A stretch of DNA of 64,000 nucleotides from Pseudomonas japonica (GTDB lineage Bacteria; Pseudomonadota; Gammaproteobacteria; Pseudomonadales; Pseudomonadaceae): the NCBI RefSeq assembly GCF_900188455.1, contig NZ_FZOL01000022.1:1-64000 (forward strand). Direction: 5' to 3'. The position numbers were made by a program, and so were the translations under genes. Shown here in pieces: positions 50,957 through 59,053 of the stretch (its first letter is position 1; every line of letters begins with the position of its first letter). The notes beneath the pieces were generated by a model that ran no database searches, was not told the DNA's origin, and saw only the letters and a list, made by a program, of their open reading frames with translations.

Positions 50957-53404
50957 GTGCCCCATCTGCCCGCTTCCCAGCGCTCGCCGCTGAACCTTTC
51001 CATCAGCCGCGCCGTGTTCGCCGGCCTGCTCGCCAGCGCCCCGCTGCTGCCCGGCGCCATCGCCCCGGCGCAGGCGGCGACCGCCGAACAGAGCCGCACC
51101 TACGCCATCCCCGCCGGCAATCTCGACCAGGCCCTGAACCGCTTCGCCAGCGAGGCCGGCATCCTCCTGTCGGTGGACTCGCGCCTCACCGCGGGCAAGC
51201 GCAGTCCGGGCCTGGACGGCCACTTCACGGTGGACGAAGGGTTGCAGCGCCTGCTGCTCGGCACCGGCCTGGCACCGATCAATGCCGGCGGCAACTACGC
51301 CCTGGAGCCGACCCGCGCGCCGGGCGATGCCCTCGAACTGGGTGCCACCAGCGTCAATGCCACGGGCCTCGGCGCCACCACCGAAGGCACCGGCTCGTAC
51401 ACCACCGGCTCGACGAGCACGGCGACCCGGATGAACCTGTCGATCCGCGAGACCCCGCAGACCATCACCGTGGTCACCCGCCAGCGCATGGACGACCAGC
51501 ACCTGGGCAACATGACCGAAGTGCTCAACCAGACCCCTGGCATCACCATGTCCCAGGATGGCGGCGAGCGCTTCAACATCTACTCGCGGGGCAGCGGCAT
51601 CAATACCTATCAGTTCGACGGGGTGACCACCTTCCAGGACAACCAGACCCGCAACATGCCCAACACCCTGCTGGACATGGCGCTCTACGACCGTATCGAG
51701 ATCGTCCGCGGCGCCACCGGCCTGATGACCGGCGCCGGCGACCCCAGCGCGGTGATCAACGTGATGCGCAAGCGCCCGACCCGCGAGTTCAAGTCCTACG
51801 TCCAGGCGGGGATCGGCTCCTGGGACTACTACCGCGCCGAAGCCGATGTCTCCGGCCCGCTGACCGAGAACGGCAAGGTACGCGGGCGTTTCGTCGCCGC
51901 CGAGCAGGACAACCACACCTTCATGGACTGGTACAGCCAGGACCGTGGCCTCTTCTACGGCGTGCTGGAAGCGGACATCACCGACAGCACCCTGGTGCGC
52001 TTCGGAATCGACCGGCAGACGTACAAGGTCAACGGGGCGCCGGGAGTGCCGCTGATCTACACCAATGGCGAAAAGACCCGCCTGTCCCGCTCGAACAGCT
52101 CGGACGCCCGTTGGGGCTACGACGACTACGAAACCAGCAACTACAGCCTCGGCCTGGAACAGCAACTGGCCAATGACTGGCAGTTGAAGGTCGCCGCCAA
52201 CTACATGGATGTCGAGCGCGACACCTTCTCCTCCTACGTCTCGACCCGCACCAACCGCTCCTATCTGGAGCCGGACGGCTCGACCTCCATCAGCGCCGGG
52301 GTGGCCTCGGCGAACCAGTACCAGAAAGGCATCGATGCCAACCTTCAGGGACCGTTCGAGCTGCTGGGCCAGACCCACGAGCTGATCGTCGGCTTCAACT
52401 ACCTGGAGTACCAGAACCAGCACCGCGAATATGCCGGCCCCGATATGGACATCAACTATTTCACCTGGCGCAACCAGACCCCCAAACCGGGAGACGACGA
52501 GCTTTCACCGAGCATCAAGTACGACATCTTCAACCGCCAGAGCGGCTACTTCGCCGCGGGCCGCTTCAACGTGACGGACAGCCTGCACCTGATCCTCGGT
52601 GCGCGGGCATCGAGCTACCGGTTCGACTACAGCCTGGGCATCATCGACAGCCCCGTGGCACCGACCACCTATTCGATGACCGAGCGTGGCGTAGTGACGC
52701 CTTACGCGGGTGTGGTCTATGACCTGACGCCGGAGCAGTCGGTCTACGCCAGCTACACCGACATCTTCAAGCCACAGAGCAACGTCGACATCTCTGGCAG
52801 GCCGCTGGATCCGGAAGTCGGCAAGAACTATGAACTGGGCTGGAAGGGTGAATTCCTCGACGGTCGGCTGAATGCCAACGTGGCTGCCTACCTGGTGCAA
52901 CGCGACAACTTCGCCGAAGCCACCAACGAGCTGGCACCCAGTGGCGCGACCGCCTCGAAAGCGGTGGACGGAGCGCAAACCAAGGGCATCGACCTGGAAC
53001 TGTCGGGCGAAGTACTGCCCGGCTGGAATGTCTACACCGGCTACAGCCATACCCGTACCGAAGACGCCGACGGCGTGCGCCTGACCTCGCAACTGCCCAT
53101 GGACACCTGGCGGTTCTGGAACACCTACCGCCTGCCCGGGGCCTGGGAAAAACTCACCCTGGGTGGCGGGCTGAACTGGAACTCGGCGTCGTCGCTGTAC
53201 TTCTCCCGCTACGCCAGCCGGGTCACCCAGGACGACTACTTCGTCGCCAGCCTGATGGCGCGCTACAAGGTCAACGAACACCTGGCCGCCACCCTCAACG
53301 TCAACAACCTGTTCGACGAGAAGTACTACGCCGGCATGGCTGGCAGCTACGGCCATTACGGCGCGCCACGCAACGCGACCGTGACCCTGCGCTACGACTT
53401 CTGA
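50957..53404 (+). CDS. TonB-dependent siderophore receptor with STN domain (locus 3)
   Basis: An 815-residue receptor from the GTG at 50957 (AGAGGAT site 7 nt upstream); an ATG at 50885 lies inside the hairpin and is less likely. A signal peptide of about 40 residues is followed by an STN domain (TYAIPAGNLDQALNRFASEAG, 47-116), a plug (ETPQTITVVTRQRMDDQHL, EIVRGATGLMTGAGDPSAVINVMRKRP) and a barrel ending RYDF. The GDPSA/INVMRKRPT pattern is typical of pyoverdine-type (FpvA-like) ferric receptors. It is controlled through the adjacent FecI/FecR pair. The exact siderophore is not known. Confidence 0.92.
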   Translation: MPHLPASQRSPLNLSISRAVFAGLLASAPLLPGAIAPAQAATAEQSRTYAIPAGNLDQALNRFASEAGILLSVDSRLTAGKRSPGLDGHFTVDEGLQRLLLGTGLAPINAGGNYALEPTRAPGDALELGATSVNATGLGATTEGTGSYTTGSTSTATRMNLSIRETPQTITVVTRQRMDDQHLGNMTEVLNQTPGITMSQDGGERFNIYSRGSGINTYQFDGVTTFQDNQTRNMPNTLLDMALYDRIEIVRGATGLMTGAGDPSAVINVMRKRPTREFKSYVQAGIGSWDYYRAEADVSGPLTENGKVRGRFVAAEQDNHTFMDWYSQDRGLFYGVLEADITDSTLVRFGIDRQTYKVNGAPGVPLIYTNGEKTRLSRSNSSDARWGYDDYETSNYSLGLEQQLANDWQLKVAANYMDVERDTFSSYVSTRTNRSYLEPDGSTSISAGVASANQYQKGIDANLQGPFELLGQTHELIVGFNYLEYQNQHREYAGPDMDINYFTWRNQTPKPGDDELSPSIKYDIFNRQSGYFAAGRFNVTDSLHLILGARASSYRFDYSLGIIDSPVAPTTYSMTERGVVTPYAGVVYDLTPEQSVYASYTDIFKPQSNVDISGRPLDPEVGKNYELGWKGEFLDGRLNANVAAYLVQRDNFAEATNELAPSGATASKAVDGAQTKGIDLELSGEVLPGWNVYTGYSHTRTEDADGVRLTSQLPMDTWRFWNTYRLPGAWEKLTLGGGLNWNSASSLYFSRYASRVTQDDYFVASLMARYKVNEHLAATLNVNNLFDEKYYAGMAGSYGHYGAPRNATVTLRYDF

Positions 53405-53428
53405 TCGTCCTCCGAACGCTGGCCCCCA

Positions 53429-53464
53429 GGAGCTGGCTTGTCGGTGTGCCGACGAGCCAGCTCC
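53429..53464. terminator. REP-type terminator hairpin after receptor locus 3
   Basis: A 16-bp stem with one G-T type mismatch (53429-53444 with 53449-53464, core GGAGCTGGCTTGTCGG) and a 4-nt loop, 25 nt after the receptor stop. The 195 nt up to 53659 hold no gene I can support and mark the left edge of the lower-G+C catabolic block. Confidence 0.65.
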
Positions 53465-53659
53465 AACAGGAAGCCAGTGTGCCTTCCTGCCGCCCTGGAA
53501 TATGCCGATGTCGCTTTCAGCCAAGAACGCGGCAAACCCAGGCAACAGACACCTCACCGATCGGCCTAGCTTCCCTGGACGGACGCGAACGACGACAGCG
53601 ACAGGAAACCGACCTGTCAACAGATCCTGGCCCGTAACTACCCTTGTCAATACCGGCTT

Positions 53660-54346
53660 TCACCACGGAAGGATCACGGGCCGCTCGTCACGATGTTCGC
53701 CTATGTAGAGCGACGGCAGGAACTTCGAAAGAAACACGAATTCGTTGTAGCAATGCATCAGCAAAGCCCTGCCGAATTCATCGGGCACAGCCTCAATGAT
53801 TTCGTCTCGCGATTTGCCCAGGCTGGGCAGGTCCTGGCCCATGTAGAAGTGGCTCCGCAACACCAGTCCCCAGGCAGTATCCCGTCCGATGTGCAGGAGG
53901 CGACCGCCGCGTACCTTTCCACTTTCATCTCGCGGCGGAGTAAAACTCATCCCCACGTTGGCACAAATCGCTGCGCTGACAGCTCCGTCAGCCCTTGCAC
54001 GCTTGTAATCATCTGGATCAAAGAATGTCGCAGCATCCTGGAATTGGATTGCCAGCTGCTCTGCTGGTAGCCCTGTGAAATACTCTTCAGCCAAATGAAT
54101 CGAGCCTACGTGCGTACCTTCCTCGCCCTCAGCCCAATGACTGCCGATATGGTCCAATGGGTGCCACCAGATATATTTCTGAGTATCTGGCCGGCTCCTG
54201 AACCACCATTCAAACATTTCTCCTGTGCATCCGCGCATATCGGTTCGACAAGCCACATGCAACACGCCGTCCTCTAACCGCTCATAGCCCATTTCCAGAG
54301 GGAGAGGGGCAACATCGAGCAAGGGAGCGACTTCGGAAAATTTCAT
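53660..54346 (-). CDS. DAPG-hydrolase (PhlG)-family protein, small form
   Basis: A 228-residue soluble protein. WWHPLDHIGSHW (60-71), an acidic segment GSIHLAEEYF (81-90) and LLMHCYNEF with an HxxxE pair (His198, Glu202) reproduce the arrangement of zinc ligands in 2,4-diacetylphloroglucinol hydrolase, a C-C bond hydrolase that releases acetate from an acyl-phenol. It is shorter than PhlG (about 290 residues). The start is ATG at 54346 with an AAGGTG site. It is the last gene of the minus-strand catabolic arm, 102 nt after BKACE, with its own A-rich leader. The substrate is probably an acylated ring or beta-diketone; this is inferred. Confidence 0.65.
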   Translation of the reverse strand: MKFSEVAPLLDVAPLPLEMGYERLEDGVLHVACRTDMRGCTGEMFEWWFRSRPDTQKYIWWHPLDHIGSHWAEGEEGTHVGSIHLAEEYFTGLPAEQLAIQFQDAATFFDPDDYKRARADGAVSAAICANVGMSFTPPRDESGKVRGGRLLHIGRDTAWGLVLRSHFYMGQDLPSLGKSRDEIIEAVPDEFGRALLMHCYNEFVFLSKFLPSLYIGEHRDERPVILPW

Positions 54347-54357
54347 TTTGAGCACCT

Positions 54358-54368
54358 TTATTGTTATT
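54358..54368 (-). promoter_or_regulatory. Crc/Hfq-type A-rich motif before the DAPG-hydrolase-like gene
   Basis: AATAACAATAA on the transcribed strand, fused to the AAGGTG ribosome site of the gene starting at 54346; exact AANAANAA match. Confidence 0.5.
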
Positions 54369-54448
54369 GCTGAACGTCTGCGGAGGTTACTTGCAGTCCT
54401 GAAAATGCCGGCAATCACAAGCGGCGGGCCTGGCGGCCCGCGCGACGA

Positions 54449-55378
54449 TCAGAAGTTGACGTTTTCGCCACCCTTCAGCGACAACATCTGACGCGCTTCG
54501 TCAGGCGTTGCGATTTCAAAGCCCAGCTCCTCCAGAATCCGGCGAATTTTGCTCACCTGTTCCGCGTTGCTCACCGCGAGCTGCCCGCGATTGATGAACA
54601 AGCTGTCCTCCAACCCCACCCGGACATGCCCCCCCAGCAAGGCGGCCTGGGTGACCATCCCCATTTGGGCTTTACCCGCGGCAAGTGTGGACCAGATCAG
54701 ATCGTCACCGAACAGGCGATCAGCTGTCCGTTTCATGAACATCAGATTGTCGGAGTCCGCTCCAATCCCCCCCAGGATCCCAAACACACCCTGAACGAAA
54801 AGCGGTGGCTTCAACAACCCCTTGTCGAGGAAGTAGGCAAGGTTGTAGAGATGCCCGACGTCGTAGCATTCGTGTTCGTATCGGGTACCGTGCTCACGCA
54901 TCAGATCCAGCGTGCGCTCGATATCCTTGAAGGTGTTACGGAAGATGAAAGCATCGCTGGTTGCGATGTAGTCACGCTCCCAGTCGAACCGCCACTCCCT
55001 CTCCTTCGCTGCCAGCGGGTGGAAGCTGAAGTTGATCGAACCCATGTTCAAGGAACACATTTCCGGACTGAACCTCAACGCGGCGGCTAGCCGGTCCTCG
55101 GGTGTCATGTCCGGGCTGCCACCAGTAGTGAGGTTGATCACCGCCTTGGTAGCCTCTTTGATGCGTGGCAAAAACTGGCCGAACACATCCGGATTTCCGG
55201 TCGGTCGGCCGTTGCTTGGGTCACGCGCATGCAGGTGCAGAATTGCGGCACCTGCCTGAGCAGCTTCGATTGCCTGCTCTGCGATTTGATCCGGGGTGTA
55301 CGGCAGATACTGCGACAACGTAGGGGTGTGAATCCCACCCGTGATGGCACAGGTGATGATGACCTTATTCTTGCTCAT
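54449..55378 (-). CDS. Beta-keto acid cleavage enzyme (BKACE, DUF849 family)
   Basis: A 309-residue TIM-barrel protein. AAILHLHARDPSNGRPTGNPDVF holds the zinc-binding His pair. INLTTGGSPDMTPEDRL, CSLNMGSINF and GGHVRVGLEDSLF are BKACE hallmarks. Members transfer the acyl part of a beta-keto acid to CoA using acetyl-CoA and release acetoacetate. The start overlaps the 3-hydroxyacyl dehydrogenase stop by 14 nt, so the product of that enzyme is the expected substrate. The specificity residues do not let me name the acid. Confidence 0.88.
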   Translation of the reverse strand: MSKNKVIITCAITGGIHTPTLSQYLPYTPDQIAEQAIEAAQAGAAILHLHARDPSNGRPTGNPDVFGQFLPRIKEATKAVINLTTGGSPDMTPEDRLAAALRFSPEMCSLNMGSINFSFHPLAAKEREWRFDWERDYIATSDAFIFRNTFKDIERTLDLMREHGTRYEHECYDVGHLYNLAYFLDKGLLKPPLFVQGVFGILGGIGADSDNLMFMKRTADRLFGDDLIWSTLAAGKAQMGMVTQAALLGGHVRVGLEDSLFINRGQLAVSNAEQVSKIRRILEELGFEIATPDEARQMLSLKGGENVNF

Positions 55379-56312
55379 GGTTGTGCTCCGACTTTTCTGC
55401 CAGGTTCTTTCGCGCCACGTCGAGCAGATACTTCGACAGCCGCTCGCTAGTGGCTTGTTGACGGCCTGCCGGCCATTCCAGAAAACCCCGGCCGGATTTG
55501 GCGCCCAGCTCTCCGCGGGCTACACGCTCGGTCAAAGCGGGCAGCGGACCGGTTGCCTGGCTCAGATCAGCCAGAACTACGGAGTGGATGTCCTGAGTCA
55601 GATCAAGACCAACCATGTCGGCATTTTCAATCGGCCCGAACACCGGAAGCCTCAAGCCGAAACTGTTTTTGACGACCAGGTCGATGGTTTCACCATCGCA
55701 AACGTCGTCGCTGATCAGCGCTTGAGCTTCACGCCACAAGGCATGCTGCAGGCGGTTACCCACGAACCCAGGGACGTCTTTGTTAACGCGGACAGCTTGC
55801 TTGCCGCATGCCAACAGCAGATCAATGGTGGAAGTGATTTCGGACTCACCTGAATCGGCCGTGCGAACGACTTCCACCAAAGGAATGAGGGGAGCAGGGT
55901 TCCACCAGTGGGCACCTACCACCCGATAGCGCTTTGATGCTGGAACACCCTTTGCGATTTCAGTGATCGGGATGACCGAGGTGTTGCTCGCGAGCACTGC
56001 ATGCGGCGGTGTGAACTCTGCCAATTGAGCAAAAATGTCCTGCTTGACGGCCAGCTTCTCTGGGCCGGCTTCAAACACGAAATCCGCACTCGCTACAGCA
56101 TTTCGTAGATTGGAAAACGTGGTGACTGCTTCAGCGTGGTGAATGGGTAGATCAAGCAACTGGAGGTTATGACGCAGCCGGTCCGGTACCTGCCCGAGCA
56201 CCTCTTCCGAGGTGTCGAACAGGGATACACGGTGACCATGAGACGCGAAAACCTGCGCGATGCCCAAGCCCATCAAACCGGCGCCGATGACGCTGATATT
56301 GAACGCTTGCAT
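55365..56312 (-). CDS. 3-hydroxyacyl-CoA dehydrogenase-family beta-hydroxy acid dehydrogenase
   Basis: A 315-residue NAD-dependent enzyme. Rossmann motif VIGAGLMGLGIAQVFASHGH (residues 7-26), LASNTSVIPITEIA, GAHWWNPAPLIPLVEVVRT and PGFVGNRLQHALWREAQALI. The HWWNP variant replaces the HFFNP of acyl-CoA enzymes and is commonly seen in relatives acting on free beta-hydroxy acids, such as carnitine dehydrogenase. It overlaps BKACE by 14 nt, so the pair should convert a beta-hydroxy acid to a CoA ester plus acetoacetate. The start is ATG at 56312, 8 nt after the SDR stop. Confidence 0.87.
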   Translation of the reverse strand: MQAFNISVIGAGLMGLGIAQVFASHGHRVSLFDTSEEVLGQVPDRLRHNLQLLDLPIHHAEAVTTFSNLRNAVASADFVFEAGPEKLAVKQDIFAQLAEFTPPHAVLASNTSVIPITEIAKGVPASKRYRVVGAHWWNPAPLIPLVEVVRTADSGESEITSTIDLLLACGKQAVRVNKDVPGFVGNRLQHALWREAQALISDDVCDGETIDLVVKNSFGLRLPVFGPIENADMVGLDLTQDIHSVVLADLSQATGPLPALTERVARGELGAKSGRGFLEWPAGRQQATSERLSKYLLDVARKNLAEKSEHNHEQE

Positions 56313-56319
56313 GGTGGCA

Positions 56320-57117
56320 TTACCCGGCGGTGTAACCGCCATCAATGTAAAGAATTTGCCCGGTGCAGAAATCCGAGGCATCCGAGAGCAGGAACTGGGC
56401 AGCCCCCACCAGATCTTCGGGCTCTCCCAGGCGCCCAAGCGGAATCCGGGCGAGCATCCCGGTGCGCGCGGCAGCGCCACGCTCGGAGTCGTCAAACATC
56501 CAGGCAGTCAGCGGGGAGCGAAACACGGTCGGGGCTATAGCGTTGACGCAAATTCCCTGACCACCCCACTCGCATGCCAAAGAACGGGTTAGCCCGTCGA
56601 TGGCGTGCTTGGACGGGCAATAGGCGCTGTAGCCTGCTGAGTGCCCTAACTTGCCGCGGGTAGAGGAAATAAGGATCACCTTGCCGCCCCAGCCCTGTTT
56701 GATGAACTGCCGAGCTGCCGACCGTGCCATCAACCAGGACCCCAGGACGTTGGCATCCATGACGGCTTGCCAGTCTGCCACCGGAAAGTCCACCGCAGGC
56801 TTGACGTCATTCACGCCGGAGGCAACCAGGATCCCGTCCAGACGGCCAAAATGCTCGACTGCTTGCGCAACTATCCAGTCGGTGGTCGTTTCGCAATCTG
56901 GACGCGCAGTTAAAGCCAGAACCTTACGGTCTTCTGTACTGAGCTCATTGCTGAGCTCAATCAGTTTGTCCCGGGTTCCAGCTACCAAAACCAGCTTGGC
57001 ACCTTCAGCCGACAGGGCGCGAGCTGCCGCGGAACCCAAAGCCCCAGTGGCGCCGGTGATTACGATTACCTTGCCCGCAACGGAGAACCGGCTCGACGAA
57101 CTAAATGCTTTGGCCAT
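56320..57117 (-). CDS. Short-chain dehydrogenase/reductase
   Basis: A 265-residue SDR. Cofactor motif TGATGALGSAAARAL (residues 21-35), active-site Ser in LISSTRGKLGHSAG, and the YSAYCPSKHAIDGL motif with catalytic Tyr and Lys. LARIPLGRLGEPEDLVGAAQFLLSD is the usual C-terminal part. It lies in the operon between the cupin and the 3-hydroxyacyl dehydrogenase, 7 nt from the latter, and probably oxidises or reduces an intermediate of the same route. Confidence 0.88.
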   Translation of the reverse strand: MAKAFSSSSRFSVAGKVIVITGATGALGSAAARALSAEGAKLVLVAGTRDKLIELSNELSTEDRKVLALTARPDCETTTDWIVAQAVEHFGRLDGILVASGVNDVKPAVDFPVADWQAVMDANVLGSWLMARSAARQFIKQGWGGKVILISSTRGKLGHSAGYSAYCPSKHAIDGLTRSLACEWGGQGICVNAIAPTVFRSPLTAWMFDDSERGAAARTGMLARIPLGRLGEPEDLVGAAQFLLSDASDFCTGQILYIDGGYTAG

Positions 57118-57126
57118 CGGGCTCTC

Positions 57127-57477
57127 CTAATTGCGAATTGGTGATGGAGGCGCCATAACCACCAACATGGTTGCTGGCAAGTTGCTGCGGTTGACCAGGC
57201 TCCGCCGCTCACCCGCCTGTATGCAGCAGGTGTCGAAGGCTTTGAGTACAGTCTCCGTGTCGTCTGTGCAGACGGTGATTTCACCGCTGCACACGACGTA
57301 GATTTTCTCAACCGGAGATGCATCCCACACCGCCCTGCCTTGAGGCAGAAGGTGAGAGAGGCCAACAACCGCATCCACGGCAGGCGTAGCTTCAGCCCCC
57401 TGAAGGCGCAGACAGAAAATCCCGTGATGACCAGGAGGATCGTAGGGCCGCGCGTCATCGATTCGAGTGACGAACAT
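57127..57477 (-). CDS. Small cupin-fold protein
   Basis: A 116-residue single-domain cupin (VGLSHLLPQGRAVWDASPVEKIYVVCSGEITV, then DTCCIQAGERRSLVNRSNLPATMLVVMAPP). The usual metal-binding HxH is not evident in motif 1, so a metal-dependent role is uncertain; it may bind a ligand or act as an isomerase. It begins 3 nt after the cyclase-family gene stop, 9 nt before the SDR gene, clearly within the operon. Confidence 0.75.
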   Translation of the reverse strand: MFVTRIDDARPYDPPGHHGIFCLRLQGAEATPAVDAVVGLSHLLPQGRAVWDASPVEKIYVVCSGEITVCTDDTETVLKAFDTCCIQAGERRSLVNRSNLPATMLVVMAPPSPIRN

Positions 57478-57480
57478 GGC

Positions 57481-58302
57481 TCACTCCTCAGCGCCCGATT
57501 CAATACGGAAGTCTTGATTCGGGTCAATCATGGCGACCAGACGCACGATGCAGCCGTCACCTTTCTCCCAGCGCCATGGGAATGCTGCGAAGGTCACGCG
57601 TTTACCAGTGACCTTATCCAGGTCGCCGCCGACGTTCTCGATACCAGGAATACCGGCATTGAGCAGCGCACGGTGCGCGGGCTCCCACAGAGGGAAGTCC
57701 TCAATGACTTCACGACCCGTTTCCGCCTTGTATTCCTCCATGACCCGAGGAAGAAGTGGGCCGACGCCATGCGGGCCGATTGCAGTAGCCAGTGGGTGGT
57801 CAAGCGCCTGCTGGTCAACACCCACCATTTTCACGCCTTTGGCGGCGAGCCACTCACCGGCCTCTTTGTACAGGCCAGGCGAGTAGGCGTAGTACTGGCT
57901 GTTGTCGCCGTAGTGGTGATGCCATCCGGTGTTGATGATGACGATGTCGCCCGGACGAATGCGCGGACGAGCATTTTCGAGATCCTGGGCAGTGATCACT
58001 TCCCACTTTTTCTTCGGAATCGATACCACTACGCCTGTACCGAAGAAACGCTCAAGTGGGATTTCATCAAGGAAGGGTGTGCCTTCGACCACGTGCGCAG
58101 GTGCATCGATATGGGTGCCGCTGTGCATGACCGTGGTGATGCGCTGGGTCAGCACTCCGGACTTGGCGTGGTAGTGGATACGTTCAATCTTCACATCTTC
58201 GAAGTAAGGCCAATTCGGCACACCGATACCCCACGGGTGGCTGAGTTCGAAGAACTCAATGGAGTCGGTGCTGCTAGGGGCGGCTTTCGGATAAGTAGTC
58301 AT
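57481..58302 (-). CDS. Cyclase-family metal-dependent hydrolase (kynurenine-formamidase-like fold)
   Basis: A 273-residue protein with the signature VMHSGTHIDAPAHVVEG (about residues 58-74), the His/Asp metal site of PF04199 hydrolases, and a second histidine-rich stretch NTGWHHHYG. Family members open amide, lactone or cyclic-diketone rings, or hydrolyse N-formyl groups. It is the first gene of the minus-strand catabolic operon, with a TGGAG site and a long A-rich leader. Ring opening of an imported compound is a reasonable first step, by inference. Confidence 0.87.
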   Translation of the reverse strand: MTTYPKAAPSSTDSIEFFELSHPWGIGVPNWPYFEDVKIERIHYHAKSGVLTQRITTVMHSGTHIDAPAHVVEGTPFLDEIPLERFFGTGVVVSIPKKKWEVITAQDLENARPRIRPGDIVIINTGWHHHYGDNSQYYAYSPGLYKEAGEWLAAKGVKMVGVDQQALDHPLATAIGPHGVGPLLPRVMEEYKAETGREVIEDFPLWEPAHRALLNAGIPGIENVGGDLDKVTGKRVTFAAFPWRWEKGDGCIVRLVAMIDPNQDFRIESGAEE

Positions 58303-58314
58303 GACATCTCCAGG

Positions 58315-58330
58315 ATTATTGTTTTTGTTC
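58315..58330 (-). promoter_or_regulatory. Crc/Hfq-type A-rich leader of the cyclase operon
   Basis: GAACAAAAACAATAAT on the transcribed strand, 3 nt upstream of the TGGAG site of the gene starting at 58302. It contains three overlapping AANAANAA matches, the strongest such site in the window. Confidence 0.55.
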
Positions 58331-58337
58331 CACTAAA

Positions 58338-58352
58338 CGGACGACTGGTCCG
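58338..58352. promoter_or_regulatory. Candidate operator (CGGAC-N5-GTCCG)
   Basis: A perfect 5-bp inverted repeat around GACTG, about 36 nt upstream of the cyclase-family start. The length suits a GntR or TetR dimer, but no regulator gene for this cluster is inside the window. Confidence 0.3.
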
Positions 58353-58774
58353 CTGCGTAAAAAGTAATGAGCCTGAGGTTTCGGGATGTCAACGAAGGGA
58401 AAGACAATTGCGCAGTTTTTTTCAGGACCACAGATACGCAAAGTCTGTCAAAGCCGCGTCCGTGTTGGTCTGAAGGGGTAAATAGCGGGAGAAACAAACG
58501 ATGCAAGTTCTGTATCGCATTGCGGTACATGCGAGCATTTATCAGAAAAATAGAAAACCGTTATTGGGGATGCAAAAATACTGAAAATCATCTGCAGACC
58601 GGGCAAACCCATAATGCGGTACATTACCTTGCTATCGAATCAGGCAGCCAAGACAAGCCGTGAAAAATGTATAAACACATGAAAATACTGGATAAAACTT
58701 GAATTTTACTTCCCGGGCGGTACCACTCGCCCCGGCATTCTTCCTACTTTCTTTATCAAAACGCCGCCCGCCGA

Positions 58775-58804
58775 TTGACACCTTCGAATGGCCAAACCTA
58801 GGCT
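58775..58804 (+). promoter_or_regulatory. Sigma-70-type promoter candidate for the porin/ABC operon
   Basis: TTGACA (58775-58780), an 18-nt spacer and TAGGCT (58799-58804). The -35 is a perfect match and the -10 a weak one; transcription would start near 58811, about 50 nt before the short reading frame at 58861. Confidence 0.45.
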
Positions 58805-58841
58805 GAGCCTCATGTGAACCCATGTACCGTAATACGGACAT

Positions 58842-58849
58842 AACAATAA
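58842..58849 (+). promoter_or_regulatory. Crc/Hfq-type A-rich motif before the short reading frame
   Basis: AACAATAA abutting an AGAG ribosome site ahead of the ATG at 58861; exact AANAANAA match. Confidence 0.45.
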
Positions 58850-58860
58850 GAGAGTTTCAC

Positions 58861-59010
58861 ATGACCCAGCCCTACATTACCGCCAGAACAGTCAAGCGAG
58901 TCTGCATTTCAACAATGCGGGCGATGCGTATCGCCGCGAAGAACACCTTCTCACTTGCGAAACGCCTGTTTGACGCTGTCATCAAGGAGTATTCAAAACC
59001 TTATCTTTGA
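58861..59010 (+). CDS. Possible short basic peptide preceding the porin
   Basis: A 49-residue reading frame with ATG, AGAG ribosome site and A-rich regulatory motif. The predicted product is lysine/arginine-rich (ARTVKRVCISTMRAMRIAAK, then FDAVIKEYSKPYL) with no recognised family. It ends 43 nt before the porin TTG start. It may be a leader peptide that couples translation to the porin, or a real small protein; without homologues this stays tentative. Confidence 0.4.
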   Translation: MTQPYITARTVKRVCISTMRAMRIAAKNTFSLAKRLFDAVIKEYSKPYL

Positions 59011-59053
59011 ATCCGCACATCCAACTGACAACAAGAATAAGTGGAGTGTCAAA

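Larger units (their letters stand above)
58303..58860. other. Divergent regulatory region of the 53.6-64 kb catabolic cluster
   Basis: A 558-nt A+T-rich gap between the minus-strand enzyme operon and the plus-strand porin/ABC operon. It contains an A-rich motif at 58315-58330, an inverted repeat at 58338-58352, a promoter candidate at 58775-58804 and an A-rich motif at 58842-58849, each listed separately. Positions 58360-58770 show no gene I can support; a short reading frame at 58367-58663 lacks a ribosome site. Confidence 0.6.

Noticed and set aside
53502..53708. Arginine- and threonine-rich frame of 68 codons after receptor locus 3
   Set aside because: No ribosome site, overlaps the 3-prime end of the DAPG-hydrolase-like gene on the other strand, low-complexity product.
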